Shown here: one piece after another, positions 1 through 6,318 of the stretch | Position numbering within the stretch: position 1 is the first letter of the stretch | Layout: the number at the start of each line of letters is the position of its first letter | Source of the DNA: an uncultured Planctomycetales bacterium | GTDB lineage: Bacteria > Planctomycetota > Planctomycetia > Pirellulales > S012-138 | Reading direction: 5' to 3' | DNA length: 10,780 nt | NCBI GenBank assembly: GCA_937982665.1 | Contig: CALJLD010000070.1 | Location: 1 to 10,780, forward strand | Notes under the pieces: model-generated | Told to the model about the DNA's origin: nothing | The model's database searches: none | Seen by the model: the letters and a program-made list of their open reading frames with translations, nothing else | Position numbers and translations under genes: made by a program

Positions 1-847
1 AGTCAGCAATTGGCCGCAAGGAAATCGAATCGACGAACGCTTGAAGTTCATCGTAGTACGCGGCTGTTTGCGGATCGTTGTGATCCGCGCCTGGCAGCGA
101 GACAAACAACTTTTGTTTACTGGGCGCCAGCTCGAACAGTCGTCGACCCAGGGTGTATGGCACAACATTGTCCGCGTCGCCGTGACTCATCAACAGCGGG
201 CCGGTGTAGTTGTCAATCTTGGCGGCCGAGTCCAATTGCGTTCGCATCACCCAACGAACCGGCAGCCAGGGATAATGCCTTGCCGCGGTGTCCGGCAGTG
301 ACGTGAAGGCGCTTTCCAGGATCAGCCCTTTCGCGCCTTCGCTGGCAGCCAGATCGACCATCACTCCGGTTCCCAAGGATCGGCCCATGAGGGTGACCTG
401 GTTCTCCGCAATGCCGGTGCGTTGAGCCACCCAGGCTTGGGCCGCTCTCGCGTCAAGCAGAATGCCGGCTTCGTCGGGCTTGCCTTGGCTCTTTCCGTAA
501 CCGCGATAGTCAAAGATGAAGACAGCCGACTCCGTGACCCGGCGAATCCTGTCCATGGTGTCCGCTCGCCCAGTCAGGTTGCCGGCGTTGCCATGCGCGA
601 ACAGGATCACTGACTTGGGATTGGGGTGGTCAAAGTACCAGCCGTGAATCTGCACGCCGTCGGACGTGGTCAGCCATACATCCTCAACATCGGCATGCCA
701 CGGCGTCCAATTGCCGCCGCTGCGCGGATGGAAGATCAGCGACTTTTCCAGGAACATCATCACAACAACGATCGCAACATAACCTCCGGCCAACATCAAG
801 ACCGGCCGTCGGGTTCGCTTCAGCCAATTGGTGCTTTTTGCGTTCAT
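1..847 (-). CDS. Membrane-anchored alpha/beta hydrolase (BEM46/YfhR-like), runs to the left edge
   Basis: I translated this frame by hand because it has no stop inside the window; 282 codons are visible from the ATG at 847. Residues about 15-33 form one hydrophobic helix after a basic start (KRTRR), so the protein is probably an N-in membrane anchor with the catalytic domain outside the cytoplasm. The alpha/beta hydrolase elements are in order: oxyanion-loop HGNAG at 85-89, YRGYGKS at 114-120, nucleophile elbow GRSLG with Ser157, HGDADNVVP at 222-230 with Asp226 as the likely acid, and GADHND with His256 as the base. The triad is therefore complete. This layout matches the BEM46/ABHD13/YfhR group of serine hydrolases, whose natural substrates are mostly unknown; esterase, thioesterase or peptidase activity cannot be told apart here. 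Most of the domain is present, so only a short C-terminus is likely cut off. It is transcribed divergently from the P-II gene. Confidence 0.88.
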   Translation of the reverse strand, partial: MNAKSTNWLKRTRRPVLMLAGGYVAIVVVMMFLEKSLIFHPRSGGNWTPWHADVEDVWLTTSDGVQIHGWYFDHPNPKSVILFAHGNAGNLTGRADTMDRIRRVTESAVFIFDYRGYGKSQGKPDEAGILLDARAAQAWVAQRTGIAENQVTLMGRSLGTGVMVDLAASEGAKGLILESAFTSLPDTAARHYPWLPVRWVMRTQLDSAAKIDNYTGPLLMSHGDADNVVPYTLGRRLFELAPSKQKLFVSLPGADHNDPQTAAYYDELQAFVDSISLRPIAD

Positions 848-951
848 GACCGCGGGGACTGTGCTTGTTGCGACAAGTTTCCTGTTACAATCTGCCGGGG
901 GAATTAGAATTTGGCCAGCGGTTTTTCGCGTTTGGACGGGAGTCTTTGCCT
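848..951. promoter_or_regulatory. Divergent promoter region between hydrolase and P-II genes
   Basis: This 104-bp gap separates two divergent genes and must hold a promoter for each. On the plus strand, TACAAT at 886-891 is preceded by TG at 883-884, an extended -10 arrangement. TTGTTG at 865-870 is a possible -35 box but only 15 bp away. Such a promoter would give a leader of about 55 nt before the P-II start. GGGAG at 938-942, 9 nt before the GTG at 952, is the best Shine-Dalgarno sequence for any of the first four plus-strand genes. I found no convincing promoter for the hydrolase on the minus strand. Confidence 0.4.
864..877. promoter_or_regulatory. Inverted repeat CTTGT-TGCG-ACAAG, possible operator
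   Basis: This is a perfect 5-bp inverted repeat around a 4-bp centre, just upstream of the putative extended -10 box at 886-891, where an activator or repressor of the P-II gene could bind. It does not resemble the NtcA or NtrC consensus sites known for P-II genes. It is short enough to arise by chance. Confidence 0.25.
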
Positions 952-1299
952 GTGAAGCTGATCATCGCCATCATACAGCCCAATCGGCTGGAAGCGGTCC
1001 GCAAAGAACTTACCGAAGTGCAGGTCTTCCGACTCACGGTGATGGACGTGCAAGGCTTCGGACGGCAGAAAGGCCAGACCGATTCCTTTCGCGGCCGCGA
1101 AGTTTCCGTCAATTTGACCAGAAAAGTGGAATTGCAGATCGCGGTCAACGAAGAGTTTGTCGAGCCGACAATCTCGGCCATCATCAAAGGAGGCCGTTCC
1201 GGCGAAACCGGACAGATTGGTGACGGCAAGATCTTCGTGCTTCCGTTGGAAGAGTGCATTCGCATCCGCACAGGCGAGCGCGGCGGCGAAGCAATCTAG
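952..1299 (+). CDS. P-II family nitrogen regulatory protein lacking the uridylylation tyrosine
   Basis: This is a 115-residue P-II (GlnB/GlnK) protein, a trimeric sensor of ATP, ADP and 2-oxoglutarate that controls partners through its T-loop. Visible signatures are GFGRQKGQT at 35-43 (Gln39 contacts 2-oxoglutarate in the family), FRGRE at 46-50, Lys58, GDGKIF at 90-95 and RIRTGE at 104-109, so the nucleotide-binding frame is intact. The T-loop is unusual: aligned with E. coli GlnB, Tyr51 is Val and Tyr46 is Phe, so GlnD-type uridylylation at the classic site is impossible; position 49, the phosphoserine site in cyanobacteria, is Arg. There is also an insertion of about three residues (GRSGETG) before GDGK, in the B-loop area. 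The GTG at 952 is chosen because it gives the standard MKLIIAII start and has GGGAG 9 nt upstream. No amtB or glnA is adjacent; a sodium/calcium antiporter follows after 37 bp. Family assignment is firm, the glnB or glnK label is not. Confidence 0.93.
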   Translation: MKLIIAIIQPNRLEAVRKELTEVQVFRLTVMDVQGFGRQKGQTDSFRGREVSVNLTRKVELQIAVNEEFVEPTISAIIKGGRSGETGQIGDGKIFVLPLEECIRIRTGERGGEAI

Positions 1300-1336
1300 G
1301 CTCGCTGCGAATTCTCAGAATAGTGATGGCACAAAG

Positions 1337-2473
1337 GTGGAAATCGGTCCAGTTCTTCAAGTTCTTTTTGGACTTGTCTTGTTGGTCGCAGGGGGCGATT
1401 TGCTGGTACGAGGCGCCGCGGGGCTGGCCACCGCGGCGCGAATCTCTCCGCTGGTGATTGGGCTGACTGTTGTCGCTTTCGGCACAAGTTCGCCGGAATT
1501 GGCTGTGTCGATCAATTCCGCTCGGCAAGGCTCGGCGGAACTTGCGCTGGGAAACGTAATCGGCAGCAATATTTGCAATGTGCTGCTCATCCTGGGGTTG
1601 TCCGCCTTGATCGCGCCGCTGGTTGTCGCCAGCTCGGTCGTGCGGCGGGACGTTCCCTTGATGATTGTGTTGTCCGGTTTGACATTGGTCCTCGCATGGG
1701 ACGGCGCGATCGGTTCTTGGGATGGCGTTGTCCTCTTCTTCGGAGTTGTGGTTTACACGGCCTACTCCTTCATTCAAGGCCGCAAAGAAGCTCGGCTAGC
1801 TGTGGGGTCTTCGCAACGAGCCGAACAAAGTGAGCAATCAACGAACATCAGTCACTCGACGTGGCTACGGTTTGGGCTGTTGATCGCGCTTGCGGTTGGC
1901 GGTTTGGCTTTGCTCACATTTGGCGCCAACTTGTTGGTGGAGGGCTCAGTGGTCATTGCGCGAAATTACGAAGTCAGCGAGCTGGTCATTGGCCTGACAA
2001 TTCTGGCCGTAGGCACTTCGCTGCCGGAGTTGGCCACTTCCGTGATTGCTGGCTTGCGCGGCCAAACCGATATTGCGGTCGGTAACATTGTGGGCAGCAA
2101 CATTTTCAATGTCTGTTGCGTCTTGGGGGTGTGTGGATTGATGGCCCCGCAGCAAGGGATCAACGTCAGCCCAGCTGCGATCCGATTCGACATCCCGTTG
2201 ATGATTGCCGTGGCCGTGGCATGCCTGCCGGTGTTCTTTACAGGCGGATTGATCTCAAGGTGGGAAGGCGGACTGTTCCTTTTCTTCTACGCCGCCTACA
2301 TGGTGCACTTGATTTTAGAAGCCACACAACATCCTTCGCACAGGACATTTCTCGCAGTGATGCTGGAGTTTGTCGCGCCGCTGGCCGCGATTACGCTTGG
2401 CATCGGTTTGTACCGACACTTTCGGCGTGCGCGCAAGAAGTCCGGCCAAACGTTGGGATCGGAGAAACTTTGA
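1337..2473 (+). CDS. CaCA-family calcium/sodium antiporter (YrbG-like)
   Basis: This integral membrane antiporter of the Ca2+:cation antiporter superfamily has 378 residues from the GTG at 1337. Both alpha-repeats that define the family are present. Alpha-1 has GTSSPELA at 49-56 followed by GNVIGSN at 72-78, and alpha-2 has GTSLPELA at 226-233 followed by GNIVGSN at 249-255. Glu54 and Glu231 are the expected ion-binding acids. About ten or eleven hydrophobic segments surround a hydrophilic central loop at about 148-175 rich in Ser, Gln and Glu, and the C-terminus after 360 is basic and probably cytoplasmic. The frame is open upstream to an ATG at 1157, but that would overlap most of the P-II T-loop and add a non-membrane sequence, so I reject it; GTG 1337 begins right before the first helix. 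No clear ribosome binding site is seen. Ion specificity (Na+/Ca2+, H+/Ca2+, K+ dependence) cannot be read from sequence. Confidence 0.9.
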   Translation: MEIGPVLQVLFGLVLLVAGGDLLVRGAAGLATAARISPLVIGLTVVAFGTSSPELAVSINSARQGSAELALGNVIGSNICNVLLILGLSALIAPLVVASSVVRRDVPLMIVLSGLTLVLAWDGAIGSWDGVVLFFGVVVYTAYSFIQGRKEARLAVGSSQRAEQSEQSTNISHSTWLRFGLLIALAVGGLALLTFGANLLVEGSVVIARNYEVSELVIGLTILAVGTSLPELATSVIAGLRGQTDIAVGNIVGSNIFNVCCVLGVCGLMAPQQGINVSPAAIRFDIPLMIAVAVACLPVFFTGGLISRWEGGLFLFFYAAYMVHLILEATQHPSHRTFLAVMLEFVAPLAAITLGIGLYRHFRRARKKSGQTLGSEKL

Positions 2474-2520
2474 GTTACGATACCTGCGAGTCCAAATAAC
2501 CTCTGACACGGAATTTGAAG

Positions 2521-3234
2521 ATGGCGGAAATCAACCTTTCTAACAGCGCGGGACGTGACGCCGTTGTCGACGCGGAGAGTGTCGTCGAACCGCAGCGCAT
2601 CCGCTGGATTGATCCGGAGGGGCGTCAGGTGCAAAGCGTGCGGATCCTCAAATCCACAATCGCGCAAGACTTTGAAGCCTTGTTGGAAGAACACGGCTCG
2701 AATGCGGCCGTGGGTCAAGCGCTGATGGAGGGCGATCCGGAACTGGACTTGGAATCCGTGGGCGCGTTGCTAAAGGAATCCGCGCGAGTCTTCATCGATG
2801 ATAAGCGCAACATCGTCCACCGCATCAATCATTGGGAAGTCATTCGCGGACCCGATGGCGCCGAGCGCGAACGGCGGCCGCGCAACTTGCTTCCCCCCAA
2901 CGTGACCGGCGAAACTCCGTTGCGGTGGTCCGGCGTGTTCATCGCCAAAGCCGAGGCCTACCGGCGCTTTGTGTTTGTGAACAAACAGCAGATTCAGCAC
3001 ATCAACGGTCTGACTTATGACTTCCTGTTCGCGATGGCTAAAGAACTGCAGGAGCGCAAGGCTTTGATGCTCCTGGGAGGCGGACCAAAGTCCAAGCAGC
3101 CGCTGATCCTTCGCCGCGGAGGCGTCCCGCATCGCGGGTTCCTGGAAGGCCGCGTTCAAGGTGATGCGTATTGTCTGTTGCTGCACCTTTCCAACCTGGA
3201 ACTCAAGCGGCCAGAAGCGAGTCCTGCCGAATAG
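2521..3234 (+). CDS. Conserved-looking protein of unknown family, upstream partner of the DNA ligase gene
   Basis: I do not recognise this 237-residue soluble protein. It has no signal peptide and no membrane segment. The first 20 residues are polar and probably flexible. Residues 25-45 look like a beta-rich start (RIRWIDPEGR at 26-35), 46-90 are acidic and helical, and 91-110 hold FIDDKRNIVHRINHWEVIRG, which ends near a basic loop rich in Arg (115-121). A second part, 134-237, has LRWSGVFIAKAEAYRRF, aromatic and basic residues, then LLGGGPKSKQPLILRRGG at 184-201 and a final strand-like segment around 214-230. The glycine-rich GGGPKSK is not a P-loop, since GK[S/T] is absent. The ATG at 2521 is preferred over a TTG six bases upstream; neither has a clear ribosome binding site. 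It sits 47 bp after the antiporter and 44 bp before the ligase, which suggests co-transcription and a ligase-related role. Coding is well supported by the long uninterrupted frame and codon use; function is open. Confidence 0.82.
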   Translation: MAEINLSNSAGRDAVVDAESVVEPQRIRWIDPEGRQVQSVRILKSTIAQDFEALLEEHGSNAAVGQALMEGDPELDLESVGALLKESARVFIDDKRNIVHRINHWEVIRGPDGAERERRPRNLLPPNVTGETPLRWSGVFIAKAEAYRRFVFVNKQQIQHINGLTYDFLFAMAKELQERKALMLLGGGPKSKQPLILRRGGVPHRGFLEGRVQGDAYCLLLHLSNLELKRPEASPAE

Positions 3235-3278
3235 CTGCTCACGACAAACTCTTCGAAAAACGAACACGTTGTGCATCC

Positions 3279-5090
3279 ATGAGTAACGCCGGACAACTTG
3301 ATCGCGGCCGCGTTGAAATCCGCTTGGGCAAGTATGGGACCGCGCCGCCGACGTCCTTGTCCGATCTCTCGCTCTTGCCGCGCGTGCAGGATTATCGCCG
3401 TCACGTGGCCGGACGCATGTACCCCATCGGCAAAGAGGATATTCGTCGCAAGATCCCGCCGGCGGTCTACTTTGTCAGCCGCAAGATGGATGGCGAGTTC
3501 ACGGCCTTGTCGTTTCAAGACGGCGAAGCGATCTGCCTGAACCCCGGCGGCACGGTTCGCGTGAATTTGCCGTGGCTGGAGGAAGCCGCGCAGCGCCTGG
3601 CCGCCGCCGGCGTCAAGCAGGCGTTGGTGATGGGCGAGTTGTACGTCGCCGCGGAATCGGAACGCCGCCCTCGCGTTCACGATGTGGTTAAGATCGCGCG
3701 GCAGCCGACATCGGATGATGATCTTCGCCGGCTGCGGTTTGCCGCATTTGATGTGGTGCAAGTCAACGGCGAGGCCGCCCCAGAACAATTTGACGAATGC
3801 TGGCAGTTGCTCACCAAATGGTTTGACGGCGGCGAGTTCATTCACCCTGTCGAGACTCAACCGGCCCAGGACGCCGCGGCCATCGAGAAAATCTTTTACA
3901 ACTGGGTCGAGAAAGAAGGCGCCGAAGGGCTTGTCGCGCGAAGCGACACCGCTGGCATGTACAAGATCAAACCACGGCATAACCTGGACGCCGCGGTGAT
4001 TGGATTTACGGAGTCGAGCGATGATCGCCAAGGCATGCTGCACGACATCTTGCTGGCCGTTGGCCGGTCCGATGGTTCGTTGCATGTGCTGTCCCGCGTC
4101 GGTGGCGGGTTCTCGGACGATCAGCGCCGCGAGCTGCTTTCCGATCTCAAGGATATGACCGTCGATAGCGAATACACGGAGGTCAACTCCGACCACGTCG
4201 CGTATCAAATGGTCGAGCCGGAATGGGTGGTGGAGATCAGTTATCTCGATCTCGTTTCACAAACCACGCGCGGCGCTCCGGTCAACCGCATGGTGCTGAA
4301 TTACGATCGCTCCGACACTCAATACCGTGTCGTCCGGCGGTTGCCGCTGGCAAGCGTGATCTCTCCGCAGTTCATTCGCCGTCGCGAAGACAAACGCGTC
4401 ACGCCTTCGGACGTGCGAATCGAACAAGTCGCCGACATGGTCGACGTGCCGCTGGCCGATCAAAACGCCGGCCAGTTCACAACGCCCAAGAGCCAGATGC
4501 TCAACCGCGAGGTCTACGTCAAAGAGCATCGCGGCAGCATCATGGTCCGCAAGTTCTTGCTCTGGGAAACGAACAAACCCCGCGACGGCAACAACGAGTT
4601 CCCCAAGTTCGTGGCGTACTACACGGACTTCAGCTCCAATCGCAAAGTGCCCCTACAACGAGACATTCGCATCTCGGACTCGCGCGAACAGATCGAACGG
4701 CTCTGGAACGCGATGCGCGAGAACAACATCAAGGCCGGATGGAAGCCATACGAAGGCGACGAGGAAACAGCCGCCGGCAATGGCAAGCCGCTTGCGGTGA
4801 TTGACAGTCCTCAGCAAGAAACGAAAGCGGCTACCAAAAAAAGCAGCAAGAAAACCAGCGGCACAAAGAGCACAAAGAAGACGACCAAAGCCGCTAAGAA
4901 GACACCAACAGAAAAGGCACCCAAGAAAGCGACGAAGAAAACTCCAGTCGCAAAGGACTCGACAAAGAAAGCGCCTGCGGCCAAGAAACCAGCCAAGAAA
5001 AAAACTGAAGGCGCGAAAACGACAAAGAAGAAAACCGCAAAGAAAAAGACGACGAAGAAGCCAGCCAAGAAACCCGGCAAAAAATCTTAG
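3279..5090 (+). CDS. ATP-dependent DNA ligase with extra C-terminal module and lysine-rich tail
   Basis: This 603-residue protein has the covalent nucleotidyltransferase motifs of ATP-dependent DNA ligases, in order. Motif I is KMDG with Lys69 as the AMP-accepting residue; the motif III glutamate is in MGEL at 118-121; motif IIIa is FDVV at 157-160; motif IV is EGLVAR at 216-221; motif V is YKIKP at 228-232; motif VI is RREDK at 368-372, in the position of the RxDK motif that ends the OB fold. The adenylation domain spans about 45-235 and the OB domain about 236-375. Residues 405-492 form an additional mixed domain (LNREVYVKEHRG to NIKAGWKP) that I cannot assign, and 516-603 are a lysine-rich tail. 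No N-terminal DNA-binding domain like that of Lig1, and no LigD polymerase or phosphoesterase module, is present. Its role is to seal nicks using ATP, in addition to the essential NAD-dependent LigA expected elsewhere. ATG 3279 is chosen because translation from upstream would overlap the preceding gene. Motif IV ends in Arg instead of the usual Lys. Confidence 0.87.
   Translation: MSNAGQLDRGRVEIRLGKYGTAPPTSLSDLSLLPRVQDYRRHVAGRMYPIGKEDIRRKIPPAVYFVSRKMDGEFTALSFQDGEAICLNPGGTVRVNLPWLEEAAQRLAAAGVKQALVMGELYVAAESERRPRVHDVVKIARQPTSDDDLRRLRFAAFDVVQVNGEAAPEQFDECWQLLTKWFDGGEFIHPVETQPAQDAAAIEKIFYNWVEKEGAEGLVARSDTAGMYKIKPRHNLDAAVIGFTESSDDRQGMLHDILLAVGRSDGSLHVLSRVGGGFSDDQRRELLSDLKDMTVDSEYTEVNSDHVAYQMVEPEWVVEISYLDLVSQTTRGAPVNRMVLNYDRSDTQYRVVRRLPLASVISPQFIRRREDKRVTPSDVRIEQVADMVDVPLADQNAGQFTTPKSQMLNREVYVKEHRGSIMVRKFLLWETNKPRDGNNEFPKFVAYYTDFSSNRKVPLQRDIRISDSREQIERLWNAMRENNIKAGWKPYEGDEETAAGNGKPLAVIDSPQQETKAATKKSSKKTSGTKSTKKTTKAAKKTPTEKAPKKATKKTPVAKDSTKKAPAAKKPAKKKTEGAKTTKKKTAKKKTTKKPAKKPGKKS
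4824..5087 (+). repeat. Degenerate lysine-rich repeat region encoding the H1-like tail of the ligase
   Basis: Codons for ligase residues 516-603 form a low-complexity, purine-rich stretch. By hand count 37 of 88 residues are lysine, and most of the rest are Ala, Thr, Pro and Ser, in irregular units such as TKK, AKK and KKP. This composition is typical of histone H1-like C-terminal domains and of the tails of mycobacterial Ku and HupB, which bind DNA non-specifically. Such a tail would raise the ligase's affinity for DNA or condensed nucleoid. Repeats of this type change length easily by slippage, so strain-to-strain length variation is likely. Confidence 0.85.
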
Positions 5091-5131
5091 GGGACACGCA
5101 AGTCGCGATCGATCTTCAGCACTTTTTGTCT

Positions 5132-5159
5132 TATCCCCGCATCCCTATCTCCGCATCCT
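5132..5159. repeat. Two tandem copies of a 14-bp unit between convergent genes
   Basis: TATCCCCGCATCCC (5132-5145) is followed directly by TATCTCCGCATCCT (5146-5159), identical at 12 of 14 positions, with the start of a third copy (TATCCGCG) at 5160. The array fills half of the 68-bp gap between the ligase and cupin stop codons and runs into the cupin stop codon. I see no clean hairpin plus T-tract terminator for either gene in this gap; GCATCC (5153-5158) and GGATGC (5171-5176) could pair weakly across a 12-nt loop. Confidence 0.6.
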
Positions 5160-5560
5160 TATCCGCGAATGGATGCCCAAGGCTCTTCTTCGCTGACGTC
5201 AATCAGCGGCGGGCCTTCGATCTTGGCTGGCGAGAGGATCGCCAGGAATACCAGCGTGGATTCGCCGGCGTTGTATGTGCCGTGCACCACGTCCATGGGG
5301 ATATGAGCGGCCTCGCCTGGGCCGAGAATCCGCTTATCTTTGTCGACCCATTGTTCGGCCTTGCCTTCGACCACGTAGATGATCTCTTCCATCTCCGGAT
5401 GAGTATGGAAGGCATGTCCCTTGCCTGGCGGCATATGCACTCGCACCAACAGCAACTTATCCGCCGGGACGATGTCCGGGCGAATCATCCAATCGTGCGG
5501 ACCCCAAGGAAGTTCCTCAACGATGATTTCCTTGTCCGTGACGAAGGGAGATTGAGTCAT
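5159..5560 (-). CDS. Small single-domain cupin protein
   Basis: This is a 133-residue single cupin_2 beta-barrel with both conserved motifs. Motif 1 contains HTHPEMEE with His52, His54 and an acid at 58 or 59 as metal ligands, followed by VVEG at 63-66. Motif 2 runs from Gly82 through PMDVVHGTYN at 88-97 and supplies His93. The metal site is therefore complete. Cupins of this size and simplicity include dioxygenases, isomerases and sugar- or metal-binding regulators; nothing here singles one out. There is no signal peptide, so it is probably cytoplasmic. The ATG at 5560 gives a normal N-terminus, and no strong ribosome binding site is visible. It lies 137 bp downstream of the membrane-protein gene on the same strand, which leaves room for its own promoter. 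Confidence 0.87.
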   Translation of the reverse strand: MTQSPFVTDKEIIVEELPWGPHDWMIRPDIVPADKLLLVRVHMPPGKGHAFHTHPEMEEIIYVVEGKAEQWVDKDKRILGPGEAAHIPMDVVHGTYNAGESTLVFLAILSPAKIEGPPLIDVSEEEPWASIRG

Positions 5561-5599
5561 GATCTCGATGAATTCAAGTGCGAATGATCAAAGAAACTG

Positions 5600-5613
5600 C
5601 AGGCAGGTGCCTG
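5600..5613. promoter_or_regulatory. Palindrome CAGGCA-GG-TGCCTG upstream of the cupin gene
   Basis: This is a perfect 6-bp inverted repeat around a 2-bp centre, 40 bp upstream of the cupin ATG, at a typical position for a repressor operator. It could instead be a weak hairpin in the 3' end of the membrane-protein transcript, but no T-run follows on the minus strand. The remainder of the 137-bp gap (5561-5697) shows nothing else I can name. Confidence 0.3.
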
Positions 5614-5697
5614 GGTGTTTGAACTCATCTTGCGACACCGAGCTTCGGCATGCAAGCAGGCACGCGACACGCACTCATTTTTCAATCCAGCTGTGCG

Positions 5698-6279
5698 CTA
5701 CGCATCTTCCGGCCGAATCATGGCTCCCAGCACAATTCCGGCCAGGATGAAACTGCCAAGGTAGTACCCGGCCAGGAAGAAATAGTGCCCCATCTCCTGG
5801 TGGTACCAGATGATATCGCGGCCTAGGATGTACACGGTTCCCGTTAAGCCCATCGCAACGATAAAGAACATCCGCGAACCAAACGATTTGATTGCCGGAG
5901 CCGCGATTCGCAACAAGCTGCCCATCAGAAACGCCGCAAAGAGCATGTGGGCGAAACCAATCGCATAAGTGATGTTGACGTTCTGTTGAATGTTGGTGCC
6001 GTGACCAATCAACAGGAATGGGCCAGCGGCGGCCAACTTCTCAGATTCCTCTTGAGCTTCTTTCGTGCTGAAGTCCATAGGAGGATATTGGTAGGTGCCC
6101 GGCTCCACTCCCTGCATCGCCGACAAGACGGCCGTTTGTGCTTCGGCCGGAAGTTCCTTGTAGGGGCGAAACCTGCCCAACTTGTCGGGCAGCATCGTCG
6201 CGACGATACCCCACACAACAAAGCCCCAGACAAACATCAAGATTGCCGACAGAATCGAGCCGAGGATGACGCGTAACAT
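5698..6279 (-). CDS. Membrane protein of unknown function, four predicted helices
   Basis: I do not recognise the family. The 193-residue protein has a hydrophobic helix at about 4-29 (a possible uncleaved signal anchor), a polar region of about 70 residues at 31-100 probably outside the membrane, and three further helices at about 103-123, 136-153 and 167-187. The polar region is rich in Pro, Glu, Ala and Tyr, with YKELPAEAQTA at 40-50 and YQYPPMDF at 63-70. Histidines occur at His93, His111, His160 and His165, the last two in the short loop WYHQEMGHYFF before the final helix; a metal or haem role is conceivable but unproven. The start at 6279 (MLRVILGSIL) places the first helix at the N-terminus as expected. 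The TAG stop and a clean gap before the cupin support a real gene. It is divergent from nth across a 316-bp region. Confidence 0.8.
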   Translation of the reverse strand: MLRVILGSILSAILMFVWGFVVWGIVATMLPDKLGRFRPYKELPAEAQTAVLSAMQGVEPGTYQYPPMDFSTKEAQEESEKLAAAGPFLLIGHGTNIQQNVNITYAIGFAHMLFAAFLMGSLLRIAAPAIKSFGSRMFFIVAMGLTGTVYILGRDIIWYHQEMGHYFFLAGYYLGSFILAGIVLGAMIRPEDA

Positions 6280-6318
6280 AATGGGCGCACTTTGAGAGGA
6301 CGGGTCACATTGCGCGTT

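Noticed and set aside
1157..1336. N-terminal extension of the antiporter to an upstream ATG
   Set aside because: It overlaps the P-II coding sequence, and the added residues are basic, low-quality sequence absent from CaCA proteins.
3156..4208. 350-codon open frame on the minus strand opposite the ligase
   Set aside because: It is antisense to a well-supported ligase catalytic domain and its translation has no recognisable motif; long antisense frames are common in GC-rich codon-biased genes.
4811..5080. Very hydrophobic minus-strand frame that looks like a membrane protein (Phe- and Val-rich)
   Set aside because: It is simply the complement of lysine codons (AAG/AAA read as CTT/TTT) in the ligase tail.
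2521..5090. Classical Ku/LigD non-homologous end-joining operon
   Set aside because: The unknown protein shows no Ku core features that I can see, and the ligase lacks LigD polymerase and phosphoesterase domains.
5103..5114. TCGCGATCGATC shared with a second copy near 9441-9452
   Set aside because: The second copy is inside MMPL coding sequence (Leu-Asp-Arg-Asp-Arg), and GATC-rich 12-mers recur by chance; no further copies were seen.
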